From Ancylomarina sp963977525 (lineage in GTDB: Bacteria; Bacteroidota; Bacteroidia; Bacteroidales; Marinifilaceae): DNA of 64,000 nucleotides. Below are positions 1-8,184 of the stretch, one piece after another. Position 1 is the stretch's first letter. Each line of letters begins with the position of its first letter. Under the pieces are notes generated by a model. That model was not told the origin of the DNA. It was given only the letters and a program-made list of their open reading frames with translations, and searched no databases. The stretch spans positions 29,079 to 93,078 of the forward strand of contig CAXBPC010000016.1 of assembly GCA_963977525.1 (NCBI GenBank), written 5' to 3'. Position numbers and translations under genes: made by a program.

Positions 1-1323
1 TATACAACCATAGATTCTCGAATGCAAAAATATGCCGAGCAAGCAGTAAAAGAACATTTAGGTCTTAATTTACAATCAGCATTCGATAACGAGAAAAGAT
101 TCCATAAGAATCCTCCTTTCTCAGACGATTTGGATGACGAACAAGTAGAAGATAATCTATTCAGAACGATGAAGAGAAGTGAAAGATATCGTGTTTTAAA
201 AGATAAAGATCTCTCTATTGATTCCATCAAAAACATTTTTGCGACGCCAACCAAAATGAGAATTTTCACTTGGAAAGGTGAACGCGATACTATATTATCA
301 CCAATCGATTCGATGTTATATTATAAGGGATTTCTTCGTGCAGGTTTTATGTCGATGGTACCTCAAACAGGTGAAGTAAGAGCCTATGTTGGTGGTCCAA
401 ACTACAAGCATTTCATGTACGATATGGTTAACCTTGGAAAACGTCAGGTTGGTTCTATTATTAAACCATTCCTTTATACGGTTGCAATGCAAGAAGGATT
501 AACACCATGCGATAAAGTTCCAAATATTCCTCAAACATTTGATTTAGGAAATGGAACCACATGGACATCTAGAAACTCAACAAGTAAAAAAACTGGAGAA
601 ATGGTGACTCTAAAATGGGGATTAGCCAACTCCGTAAATAATATCTCTGGCTGGGTATTGAAACAATTCAAACCCCAAACCATAGTCAACATGGCTAAAA
701 AAATGGGTATTATCAGCCGAATTGATCCTGTTCCTTCTGTATTTTTAGGAACATCCGAAATCACAGTTCGAGAGATGGTAGGAGCTTACGGTACTTTTGC
801 AAATAAAGGCGTCTACATTAAACCTCGATATATTTCGAGTATTGAAGACAGTAAGGGTACCGAAATTGCTCGCTCTATTCCTCAAAAGCATGAAGTGATG
901 AGTGCTAAAACTGCTTATTTAATGACCAACCTTCTACAGGGTGTTGTGAATCAAGGAACAGCTGGTCGATTGAGATGGAAATACAATCTTTACAACCCAA
1001 TAGGTGGAAAAACAGGAACAACTCAAAATCATTCTGATGGTTGGTTTATGGGTGTTACGCCAAATCTCGTTTCAGGAGTTTGGGTAGGCGCCGAAGACAG
1101 AGCCATCCATTTCGAAGGGATTTCCTTAGGACAGGGAGCTAATATGGCTTTGCCTATTTGGGGACTTTATATGCAAAAAGTGTATGGAGATGAATCTTTA
1201 AATATGCCTAAAGGAAATTTTGAAAAGCCAAAAGGTTTTAATGTTGATCTTGACTGTAATACACAATCGGCAAACCCCAAAAATAAAGGTTTGATGGAAA
1301 CTGAAGAGGAGGCTTTCTTTTAA
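1..1323 (+). CDS. mrcA: Class A penicillin-binding protein 1A, C-terminal part (5' end outside window)
   Basis: This is the transpeptidase end of a bifunctional PBP1A, which polymerises and crosslinks peptidoglycan at the outer face of the inner membrane. The frame is open from base 1; the codons before the first ATG at 22 read TTIDSRMQ, the usual sequence in mid-protein, so the gene starts upstream of the window. The transpeptidase triad is complete: SIIK with its serine at base 454, SVN around base 629, and KTGTT near base 1008. A polar tail after the last domain resembles Bacteroidota PBP1A proteins. The glycosyltransferase domain and membrane anchor must lie to the left. A cobalamin riboswitch starts about 55 bases after the stop codon. 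Confidence 0.95.
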   Translation, partial: YTTIDSRMQKYAEQAVKEHLGLNLQSAFDNEKRFHKNPPFSDDLDDEQVEDNLFRTMKRSERYRVLKDKDLSIDSIKNIFATPTKMRIFTWKGERDTILSPIDSMLYYKGFLRAGFMSMVPQTGEVRAYVGGPNYKHFMYDMVNLGKRQVGSIIKPFLYTVAMQEGLTPCDKVPNIPQTFDLGNGTTWTSRNSTSKKTGEMVTLKWGLANSVNNISGWVLKQFKPQTIVNMAKKMGIISRIDPVPSVFLGTSEITVREMVGAYGTFANKGVYIKPRYISSIEDSKGTEIARSIPQKHEVMSAKTAYLMTNLLQGVVNQGTAGRLRWKYNLYNPIGGKTGTTQNHSDGWFMGVTPNLVSGVWVGAEDRAIHFEGISLGQGANMALPIWGLYMQKVYGDESLNMPKGNFEKPKGFNVDLDCNTQSANPKNKGLMETEEEAFF

Positions 1324-1379
1324 AATCAGTCAGCTAGAACTATTGGCAAATTATCATTTTTTGATTAAACTTGCAGAAC

Positions 1380-1560
1380 GATTTGGGTTCCGAAAGGAAT
1401 AATAGGGAATCCTGTTTAAAACAGGAGCTGTCCCCGCAGCTGTAATTCTCGGTTCGATTAATTTCGAATCTATATTTTGAGCGAAAAGCCACTGTTTATA
1501 GACAAACGGGAAGGTGTTCAAGATTGAGATAAGCCAGAAGACCTGCCTACAATCATGAGT
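1380..1560 (+). promoter_or_regulatory. Cobalamin riboswitch (adenosylcobalamin-type aptamer) with no B12 gene downstream
   Basis: The conserved core of the B12 aptamer is present in order. GGTTCCGAAAGGAAT followed by AATAGGGAA is at 1386-1409. The B12 box region GAGCTGTCCCCGCAGCTGTAA is at about 1425-1444. GCCACTG is near 1488, GGGAAGG near 1508, and AAGCCAGAAGACCTGCC at 1531-1547. These elements and their spacing match the cobalamin riboswitch family, which normally shuts off btuB or B12 biosynthesis genes when the coenzyme is bound. No such gene follows. The RNA runs into one weak and one strong terminator-like hairpin, and the next gene is a sigma-54 response regulator at 1803. It could be an orphan left by gene loss or a free-standing regulatory RNA. 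Confidence 0.93.
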
Positions 1561-1583
1561 TTAGCTTTCGGGTAAGAAAAGCA

Positions 1584-1610
1584 GAAAGTTCTGTAACCTT
1601 TCACTTTTTT
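1584..1610 (+). terminator. Possible riboswitch-controlled terminator
   Basis: GAAAGTT at 1584-1590 can pair with AACCTTTC at 1595-1602 (one bulged C), followed by a T run at 1605-1610. The same GAAAG can instead pair with CTTTC at 1565-1569, just behind the aptamer. The two pairings exclude each other, as in a terminator/antiterminator switch. The stem is short, so this is a weak prediction. Confidence 0.4.
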
Positions 1611-1672
1611 AACGCAAGCAGAGTAGATCTTTGCCATAGATCCACTCGAGAAAATTCATAAGTAACTGTTAG

Positions 1673-1720
1673 AAGGATTGTAAAATTGCGCAAGCAAGCT
1701 TACAATCCTTTATTTTTTTT
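1673..1720 (+). terminator. Rho-independent terminator after the riboswitch
   Basis: An 11-bp perfect stem, AAGGATTGTAA at 1673-1683 and TTACAATCCTT at 1700-1710, is followed by TATTTTTTTT. It lies between the riboswitch and the response regulator and should end the riboswitch transcript at about 340 bases. No open reading frame of useful length lies between aptamer and terminator. Confidence 0.8.
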
Positions 1721-1802
1721 CAATCACATAGTATTCCATCAAAGCTTTTTAATTAATTTTGTTTAAATTGACTTGCACAGTTTAGCTCACCATAAACTCA
1801 TT

Positions 1803-3137
1803 ATGAATAAAATCCTCATTATAGACGATGATCCTACGATCTGTATCATGCTTCAAGGCCTTCTCAACAAGAAAGGTTTCGAATGTGAAATCGCCTTTTC
1901 AGCCAATGAAGGATTAAAAAAGTTTGGGAGTTTTAAACCAAACTTAGTCATAAGTGATTTCCGATTGCCTGATATCAATGGACTTGATCTTTTGAAACAG
2001 ATAAAAAGTTTGAATCCTCACATGCCTGTCATCATCATGACGTCGTATGCTGAAATTCGAACTGCTGTAAATGCCATAAAATTGGGAGCTTACGAATACG
2101 TAACCAAACCTCTCAATCCGGAAGAAATTCTTGTTCTTATCAAATCTGCCATTTCAAAAACAGGGTCTCAGGAGAAAGTTGAGAAAAAGCCTAAAGTGGA
2201 ATTTGTACGTGGTAAAAGCCAAAATTCTATTCAAATAGATCAGTATATAAACCTAGTTGCTCCTACAGATATGTCTGTAATAATTGAGGGAGAAAGTGGT
2301 ACTGGGAAAGAGATTGTCGCTAGAAGAATACATGAGGCTAGTGCACGAAAAAATAAACATTTTGTAGCAGTAGACTGTGGCGCCTTATCAAATGAATTGG
2401 CTGGAAGCGAGCTATTTGGACACAACAAAGGTTCATTCACTGGAGCTATTACTGATAAAAAAGGTCAGTTTGAATTTGCTAAAGGAGGAACCTTATTTCT
2501 TGATGAGATTGGTAATCTTTCTTACGAAATTCAGATCAAACTATTGAGAGCTATTCAAGAAAGAAAAATCAGACAACTTGGTAGTAACAATGATATTGAC
2601 ACAGATGTTAGAATTCTTGTAGCAACGAACGAGGATCTTATCAAAGAGGTTAATAATGCTAATTTTAGAGAAGATCTATATCATCGATTAAACGAGTTTA
2701 AAATATCCGTTCCTGCTCTTCGAGATAGAAAAGAAGATATCAGACTTTTTGCAGACAGCTTTCTGAACCTATCAAATCAGGAATTGAATAAGAACATCAC
2801 CAATTTTTCTGATGAGTTTATTCTAAAATTGAAAGCTTATAGTTGGCCTGGAAACTTAAGAGAACTTAGAAATGTGGTGCGAAGAGCCTTACTTTTAAGT
2901 ACTGGTGATCGTGTTGAAACTTCAGCATTACCTCCAGAGATACTGCATTATCAGGAAACAACAAGCATTGCTGACAATACAACAGACTTAAAACTTATTC
3001 AGGCTTCAACAGAGCGAGATAAGATTATTGATATTCTACGCGAAGTGAATAACAATAAATCAAAAGCAGCACGCTTACTCAATATCGATAGAAAAACGCT
3101 TTATACTAAAATGAAGCAGTATGGTATTGAAGGATAG
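1803..3137 (+). CDS. Sigma-54-dependent response regulator, NtrC/AtoC type
   Basis: This protein should bind enhancer DNA and use ATP hydrolysis to open promoters held by sigma-54 RNA polymerase. From the ATG at 1803 it has 444 residues. A receiver domain carries the phospho-acceptor D52. An AAA+ domain carries Walker A GESGTGKE (163-170), the sigma-54 contact loop as GSFTGA (210-215) and Walker B with D234-E235. A Fis-type helix-turn-helix (about 405-441) ends the protein. A TTG codon at 1773 would give ten extra residues that do not resemble a receiver start, so 1803 is preferred. A TAATTTTG box at 1754-1761 could be its promoter. It is convergent with a hybrid kinase ending 10 bases away, the likely partner, and two sigma-54-type promoters lie 2.8 and 4 kb downstream. 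Confidence 0.95.
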   Translation: MNKILIIDDDPTICIMLQGLLNKKGFECEIAFSANEGLKKFGSFKPNLVISDFRLPDINGLDLLKQIKSLNPHMPVIIMTSYAEIRTAVNAIKLGAYEYVTKPLNPEEILVLIKSAISKTGSQEKVEKKPKVEFVRGKSQNSIQIDQYINLVAPTDMSVIIEGESGTGKEIVARRIHEASARKNKHFVAVDCGALSNELAGSELFGHNKGSFTGAITDKKGQFEFAKGGTLFLDEIGNLSYEIQIKLLRAIQERKIRQLGSNNDIDTDVRILVATNEDLIKEVNNANFREDLYHRLNEFKISVPALRDRKEDIRLFADSFLNLSNQELNKNITNFSDEFILKLKAYSWPGNLRELRNVVRRALLLSTGDRVETSALPPEILHYQETTSIADNTTDLKLIQASTERDKIIDILREVNNNKSKAARLLNIDRKTLYTKMKQYGIEG

Positions 3138-3147
3138 TTCGGAAACT

Positions 3148-5679
3148 CTACTTCTTCAACTCTTCTATTTGATCAAAAACTTGATTTGAAATTTCTTCTA
3201 ATTCCAAGATTGCATTTTTCAATTTATCTGAATTCTCAAACTCAGAATCTTCTTGGTGAATCATTTTTTCTAATTCGATCAATATCTCACTTGCTGACTC
3301 AATCTTAAGCTGTCGATAAGAACTAAGCATTCTATGAGCCAATTCACCTACTTGAGTGTAATTTTCATCTTTGCAGGCATCATTAAGAAGTTCTAAGCTC
3401 TCTTTAGCTACTCGACCAAAACTAGTAAGCACCTGATTCATTAAAGCATTATCTCCTCCTGAAAACTTTTCTATCTCCGACAAATCGAATAAAAGATTAT
3501 TAGGTTCAGAGATAACTTTTACTTTCTCAACTGAGCCTATCTCTACCTTAAGGTTCAACTGCTCACAAAGTATTCCAAGCAAAGCATCTTCTTCAAATGG
3601 CTTTAATAAATAAGCCGACATGCCCTCTTTTATATATTTATCCAGATCAACTTTACGAACATTTGCTGTTAAAGCAACAATTGGTATATCTAACTTCAAA
3701 GTAGTACGAATGTATTTGCATAAATCCACACCGCCCATCTCAGGCATATGTATATCAGTCAACAGAATGTCATAAGTCGTATTCTTCATGCACTCTAAAG
3801 CTTTTAAACCATTATTCACAAAAGTTGGTTTAAGACCCCAACCTTTAAAAATAGTTTGCATTAAAAGTGAACTGTACTCATCGTCTTCGGCAACTAGAAT
3901 AGTTTTTTGTTTAAGCTCATCAGGTGCTTTGCTTATTTGCTTAAAGACTGATATTTCAGTTATAGCCTCACCTTTTTTAATAGGTAGATCCAAACAAAAC
4001 TCAGATCCCTTATCCAACACACTATTTACGCTTAGATCACCTCCAAGCATTCTTGCTAGTCTTCGGCTAATGGAAAGCCCCAAGCCAGTACCTCCATATT
4101 TTCTGGCAGAAAAAGACTCAGCTTGACTGAAATCTTCAAATACGTGCTCTAATTTATCCGAAGAAATACCAATACCCGTATCAATCAAGCTCACTTTGAA
4201 CTTATTCTTATCACCGTCGGATTCCATAATACCTTTAATTTTCACCGACCCTTCTTCGGTAAATTTAATAGCATTGGAGCCTAAATTCAGCAGAATTTGC
4301 TTTAAGCGAAATGGATCACTTTCAAAAAAGTATTGCTCTTCGCCCTCATATGTCCATGAAAACTCAAGGTTTCTTTTTCTAGCCGATTCACTTAGTAGAT
4401 TATATACTTCTTGAATAAGTTTCTTAGGTTCAAAATATTGCTTTTCAATCACCAATTTACCAGCTTCAATTTTAGCAAAGTCTAGAATATCATTTACCAA
4501 ACCTAAAAGATGATTCGAAGAGTTCTCTATCACCTCAACATACTTCGTTTGCTCCGTATCCATCTCTGTTTTATCAAGCTGTCTCGAAAAACCAATTAAG
4601 GCATTTAGAGGCGTTCTAATTTCATGGCTCATAGATGCAAGAAACTCCTCTTTTACTTTAGCTAATTTCTCCGCTTTAGCTTTTGCTAGTATCAATTGCT
4701 TTTTCAGATAATCTGATTTAGAAAGATCGAGAAGCGTAAATAGGATAAATAAAACACCAAAAATAAAGCCAACAATAATTACAATCGTAATTAGAATAAT
4801 TGAATCTTTAGCAATTTGTTCGGTCTGTTTAACTTTCTGATTGATATCTCTAATTTGTTCTTGCTCCAGCTCAGTCAGCAACTTTTTTATCTTTTGAAGT
4901 ATAATCGAATTTTCATCAACTAGCTTAAGTTCCTCGTGCATTAATCTTGCTCTAGTTTCTTGCTCTTTCTTACGCGAAGATTCTAGCTCTTCCTTAAAAC
5001 TATTGAATAAGCTATCTTGTTTTAGAAGAAAGCTACTGTCAATCGCAACTTCCTGTCGCTCAATTACACGATCAACAACTTCATATTTCGATTCCTTTTT
5101 CTTCCCAAATCGAATACCCAAAAAGCTCTTGGGTTGATCTACCTTCTTTTTAATCTTCTTAATCGTATCAACAATTGTTCTCTTAGTTATAGAACTCTCA
5201 AACTCAGCTCTAGAATAGTTTGAGGCATCACTTAACTCTTTTAAAGCTTGCTCGGTATAATTAATTCCTTCCTTCGCCTTTTTAATTCTAGCAAAGGCAT
5301 TCAATTTTTTGGAACGAACATCAATCAAAAAAATCATCGAATCAATCATTTGGATCGAATGCTTATTTCTGATATTACTAGAGCGTAATGAATCTAACTC
5401 ATTCTTTATGGATTTGACTTTTTTCCCAAACAGATTAAGGTATTGATTCTTTTTAGTCAGGGAATAAACTCGAATATGATTCTCGGCTTCAGAAAGATCG
5501 GTAAGAAGATGGTTCATTCGAGAAATCTCAGCATCAGGTTTAGAAAGTTGAGAAACAGAATGCATCAACCTTTTATAGCTAGTGTGTCCAATAAGACCTG
5601 AACTCACAATAGCGATAAGTAAGATAAGGTAACCTGCAATTACTTTAAGTCGAATATATTGATCTTTATTTTTCACCAT
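3148..5679 (-). CDS. Hybrid sensor histidine kinase with receiver and HPt domains
   Basis: This is an inner-membrane phosphorelay kinase of 843 residues. One membrane helix lies at about 12-33 and a second at about 291-314. Between them is a roughly 255-residue extracytoplasmic region, strongly helical and charged, which looks like a coiled-coil sensor. The kinase core follows: H-box SHEIRTP with H352, an HATPase domain with N- and G-boxes (GTGLGLSI), a receiver with D642 in TDIHMPEMGG, and a C-terminal HPt domain with H782 in LAHRML. The HPt could pass phosphate to the response regulator encoded tail-to-tail (stop codons 10 bases apart). The gene is divergent from the first lipoprotein. A TAAATTTG -7 box on the minus strand lies at 5713-5706. 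The ligand cannot be told from sequence. Confidence 0.95.
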   Translation of the reverse strand: MVKNKDQYIRLKVIAGYLILLIAIVSSGLIGHTSYKRLMHSVSQLSKPDAEISRMNHLLTDLSEAENHIRVYSLTKKNQYLNLFGKKVKSIKNELDSLRSSNIRNKHSIQMIDSMIFLIDVRSKKLNAFARIKKAKEGINYTEQALKELSDASNYSRAEFESSITKRTIVDTIKKIKKKVDQPKSFLGIRFGKKKESKYEVVDRVIERQEVAIDSSFLLKQDSLFNSFKEELESSRKKEQETRARLMHEELKLVDENSIILQKIKKLLTELEQEQIRDINQKVKQTEQIAKDSIILITIVIIVGFIFGVLFILFTLLDLSKSDYLKKQLILAKAKAEKLAKVKEEFLASMSHEIRTPLNALIGFSRQLDKTEMDTEQTKYVEVIENSSNHLLGLVNDILDFAKIEAGKLVIEKQYFEPKKLIQEVYNLLSESARKRNLEFSWTYEGEEQYFFESDPFRLKQILLNLGSNAIKFTEEGSVKIKGIMESDGDKNKFKVSLIDTGIGISSDKLEHVFEDFSQAESFSARKYGGTGLGLSISRRLARMLGGDLSVNSVLDKGSEFCLDLPIKKGEAITEISVFKQISKAPDELKQKTILVAEDDEYSSLLMQTIFKGWGLKPTFVNNGLKALECMKNTTYDILLTDIHMPEMGGVDLCKYIRTTLKLDIPIVALTANVRKVDLDKYIKEGMSAYLLKPFEEDALLGILCEQLNLKVEIGSVEKVKVISEPNNLLFDLSEIEKFSGGDNALMNQVLTSFGRVAKESLELLNDACKDENYTQVGELAHRMLSSYRQLKIESASEILIELEKMIHQEDSEFENSDKLKNAILELEEISNQVFDQIEELKK

Positions 5680-5830
5680 ATGAGGTTCGCTCTGTTTGTA
5701 AAATACAAATTTAGAGGATTTTATATATAATCCGTTGTTAAAATTCTACAATTGAGGATTTCTCACTCAATTCTGGCTAAAAACTCCCCAATTTCAGATC
5801 AGACTATAAACTTAATCATTCTGTCCTTTC

Positions 5831-5877
5831 TTAACACACTACACTACATATCACACAATAACAGCAAGTTAACACAC
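5831..5877 (+). repeat. Paired TTAACACAC direct repeat, possible regulator-binding site
   Basis: TTAACACAC occurs at 5831-5839 and 5869-5877, 38 bases apart, with the related TCACACAATAACA between them. The sites lie 35-80 bases before the -24 element of the first lipoprotein promoter, where enhancer sites for NtrC-type activators often sit. A looser ACACTTATTACACA stretch lies at a similar place before the second promoter (about 7014-7027). Function is inferred from position only. Confidence 0.35.
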
Positions 5878-5910
5878 ATATGAATTATTCAAAACTTACA
5901 ATTTAGAATT

Positions 5911-5926
5911 TGGCACAGTATTTACA
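5911..5926 (+). promoter_or_regulatory. Sigma-54 (-24/-12) promoter of lipoprotein 1
   Basis: TGGCAC at 5911-5916, five bases, then TTACA at 5922-5926. The family consensus is TGGCAC-N5-TTGCA, so the -24 element is perfect and only one base of the -12 element differs. The spacing from the -24 GG to the -12 dinucleotide is the required 10 bases. Sixteen bases here (TTTGGCACAGTATTTA) recur before the second lipoprotein, in an otherwise divergent intergenic region. Confidence 0.7.
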
Positions 5927-5976
5927 TTACAGGTTTCCAGAACTAAACTAGAATCATAAAATAAAGATCAAAAAAC

Positions 5977-6831
5977 ATGAAACGAATTATCATTGCCTTA
6001 TTAATCCTGCCATTTTTTATTGCTTGTAACCAAAAAGAAATCAAGCAACTTAAAGAACAAAATCAAGCACTTACAAATGTTACAAACGAAAAAGAAGTTG
6101 CACTAAACGATTTTGTAGCAACTCTAAATTCAATTGAAGAGAATCTTGAGGTTATTCGAGAAAAAGAAAAAATTGTCGCTGTTAATTCTGAGAATCCTGA
6201 CAAATCTCAGAAAACTAAAATTACAAGTACGCTTACTTCAATAAACGATATTTTGGAGCAAAACCGTTTGAAGATTGATGATTTAGATAAGAAACTTAAG
6301 AATAGTTGGTATAAGAATTCAAAACTTAGAAAGCTTACCGAGAGATTGAAAAATGACGTTGCTAATAAGGAAGCTGATATTGTTATTCTACAAGAGAAAA
6401 TTGCTGGCTTAGATATTAAAGTTGAAGGTTTAAATATACAGGTTGATGGCTTAAACACAAGTGTTACCGATTTAAGTGCGCAGAATGAAGAGAGTGCTAA
6501 GCTTATTGAAGAAAAAACGAACAGTTTAAATACAGCTTTCTACTTTGTTGGAACTGGTTCTGATTTAAAAGAAAAGCAAATCGCTTCTAAAAAAGGTGGA
6601 ATCATAGGTATTGGATCAGCAACTGTTTTAAATGAAAACTTTGATTCAAAAGAATTCAAGCAAATAGATATCCGAGAAACTGCATTAATCCCAATCGAAG
6701 GAGAAAAGATTGATCTTATCACAACTCATCCGATAAGCTCATTTAAATTCGAAGCAGGTAAAGGCTTATCAATTATAAATGTTGAGCAATTCTGGAAAAA
6801 CTCTAAGTACTTAGTTATTAAGGTTCGATAA
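5977..6831 (+). CDS. Coiled-coil lipoprotein 1 of a tandem pair
   Basis: This is an exported lipoprotein of 284 residues with a short lipid signal sequence ending in FFIAC (lipidated C17). Residues 20-180 are charged heptad-rich helix, with conserved blocks LNSIEENLE and LRKLTERLK. A predicted beta-rich domain at about 185-284 starts FYFVGTGSDLKEKQI and contains KGGIIGIG. It aligns without gaps, apart from two extra N-terminal residues, to the protein encoded at 7161, and well over half of positions are identical. The general type, a small coiled-coil lipoprotein with a YxVGxxxELK module, is widespread in Bacteroidota. Some relatives are annotated as adhesins, but that function is not evident here. 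Its -24/-12 promoter and the neighbouring NtrC-type regulator suggest sigma-54 control. Confidence 0.85.
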   Translation: MKRIIIALLILPFFIACNQKEIKQLKEQNQALTNVTNEKEVALNDFVATLNSIEENLEVIREKEKIVAVNSENPDKSQKTKITSTLTSINDILEQNRLKIDDLDKKLKNSWYKNSKLRKLTERLKNDVANKEADIVILQEKIAGLDIKVEGLNIQVDGLNTSVTDLSAQNEESAKLIEEKTNSLNTAFYFVGTGSDLKEKQIASKKGGIIGIGSATVLNENFDSKEFKQIDIRETALIPIEGEKIDLITTHPISSFKFEAGKGLSIINVEQFWKNSKYLVIKVR

Positions 6832-6858
6832 CCAAACCGTACTGCTGCGCACTTTATA

Positions 6859-6894
6859 GAAAGGTTGTCCTTTCAGATAGCCTTTCATTTTTCC
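6859..6894 (+). terminator. Terminator after lipoprotein 1
   Basis: GAAAGG at 6859-6864 pairs with CCTTTC at 6881-6886, followed by ATTTTT. The stem is short with a 16-base loop. The rest of the 323-base gap to the next gene holds the second sigma-54-type promoter and no reading frame. Confidence 0.5.
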
Positions 6895-7095
6895 TAACAT
6901 ATATTTTTGCTTCAGTAAAACAATTGTGTTACATAATTGCGTATTCGCACCACAACTATGGGGAAATATTCCACAGCTTTAATTCACAACTAAGCATGTC
7001 GGTATTTTCAACAACACTTATTACACATCAAAAGACCCATAAACAGAGGGGTTTATAATATTTAATCACAACTCAATTTTTCAAGATTACACTTT

Positions 7096-7111
7096 TGGCA
7101 CAGTATTTATA
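7096..7111 (+). promoter_or_regulatory. Sigma-54-type (-24/-12) promoter of lipoprotein 2
   Basis: TGGCAC at 7096-7101 is followed after five bases by TTATA at 7107-7111. The -24 element and spacing are perfect, but the -12 element lacks the GC dinucleotide, so it is a weaker match than the copy at 5911. The sequence TTTGGCACAGTATTTA is identical in both. About 50 bases separate it from the start codon. Confidence 0.6.
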
Positions 7112-7160
7112 CTATACAAACTTGAATTTATTTTGAATATTGTATAATTAGAACATGACT

Positions 7161-8015
7161 ATGAAACGTATTATTATTGCATTATTGATCTTAACTTTTT
7201 TTGCTTCTTGTAACCAAAAAGAACTTGAACAACTAAAAGCTGACAAAGTACAACTAACAGAAACACTTAAGCAAAAAGAAGTTTCTCTTAATGAGTTCGT
7301 ATCTACTTTGAATTCTATCGAAGAGAATCTTGAGATCATTAAAGAAAAAGAGAAGATTGTAGCTGTAGCTTCAGAGACTCCTACTAAATCTCAAAAGCAG
7401 AAAATTGCTAAGAATATCGCTTCTATCAACAATTTAATCGAGCAGAACAATGCTAAGATTGCTGAGTTAGACAAGAAACTAAAGAATAGCTGGTACCAGA
7501 ACTCTAAGTTGAGAAAATTAACTGAGCGTTTGAAAGCTGATGTTGCTCAAAAAGAAGCTGACATTGCTGCTATGAAAGAGCAAATCGCTCAACTTGATAT
7601 TAAAGTTGAAGGATTAAACGAAAACGTTGCTAAATTAGATACTGCAGTTGCTGAGTTAACTACAGAGAATGCTGATCAAGCAAAAACTATTAGCGAAAGA
7701 ACAACTTCTATGAACACTGCTTACTATGTAGTAGGTTCTAAATCTGAGTTAAAAGCTAAGAACGTAATCGCTAAGAAAGCTGGTATTATCGGAATCGGTG
7801 CTGCTACTGTTTTAAACGAGAACGCAGATACAAAAGAATTTAAAGAAATTGATATCACTGAGACTACTATGATTCCTGTTGAAGGAAAGAAGATTACAAT
7901 GGTAACCACTCACCCTGCAAACTCTTATAAGTTTGAAGAAGGTAAAGGAATTACTATTACAAATGCTGATGCATTTTGGAAGTCTTCTAAATTCCTAGTA
8001 GTTAAGGCTCGATAA
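7161..8015 (+). CDS. Coiled-coil lipoprotein 2 of a tandem pair
   Basis: This is a paralogue of the preceding lipoprotein, with signal sequence MKRIIIALLIL, a lipobox ending FFASC, a long charged coiled coil and the same C-terminal module (YYVVGSKSELKAKNV, AGIIGIG). An ATG at 7155 would add only Met-Thr; 7161 matches the start of the paralogue. Codon choice looks more uniform than in copy 1 (mainly GCT, AAC, GAA, CGT), which suggests high expression. It has its own sigma-54-type promoter and a strong terminator, so it is probably a separate unit from copy 1. Role unknown; a cell-envelope structural or stress function is a guess from location and regulation. Confidence 0.85.
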   Translation: MKRIIIALLILTFFASCNQKELEQLKADKVQLTETLKQKEVSLNEFVSTLNSIEENLEIIKEKEKIVAVASETPTKSQKQKIAKNIASINNLIEQNNAKIAELDKKLKNSWYQNSKLRKLTERLKADVAQKEADIAAMKEQIAQLDIKVEGLNENVAKLDTAVAELTTENADQAKTISERTTSMNTAYYVVGSKSELKAKNVIAKKAGIIGIGAATVLNENADTKEFKEIDITETTMIPVEGKKITMVTTHPANSYKFEEGKGITITNADAFWKSSKFLVVKAR

Positions 8016-8045
8016 TCAATACATGGTTGAGTTTTAAGGTTGTCC

Positions 8046-8084
8046 AAGAAAGGCTGTTCATTACGAACAGCCTTTCTTATTTTT
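8046..8084 (+). terminator. Strong terminator after lipoprotein 2
   Basis: A 14-bp perfect stem, AAGAAAGGCTGTTC at 8046-8059 and GAACAGCCTTTCTT at 8065-8078, with a five-base loop and ATTTTT after it. Confidence 0.85.
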
Positions 8085-8184
8085 AGGCCTTTTCTATTTC
8101 CTCAATCACAAAAATCTAAAGCTTTGTTGCATTCTCTGAATTAATTAGTATTTTTATTTATTCTAAATAAATAAAAATTCAATT

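Noticed and set aside
1555..1575. Six-codon frame (MSLAFG) at the end of the B12 aptamer, considered as a leader peptide
   Set aside because: It is very short, overlaps the conserved aptamer end, and has no codon pattern related to B12; chance is the simpler explanation.
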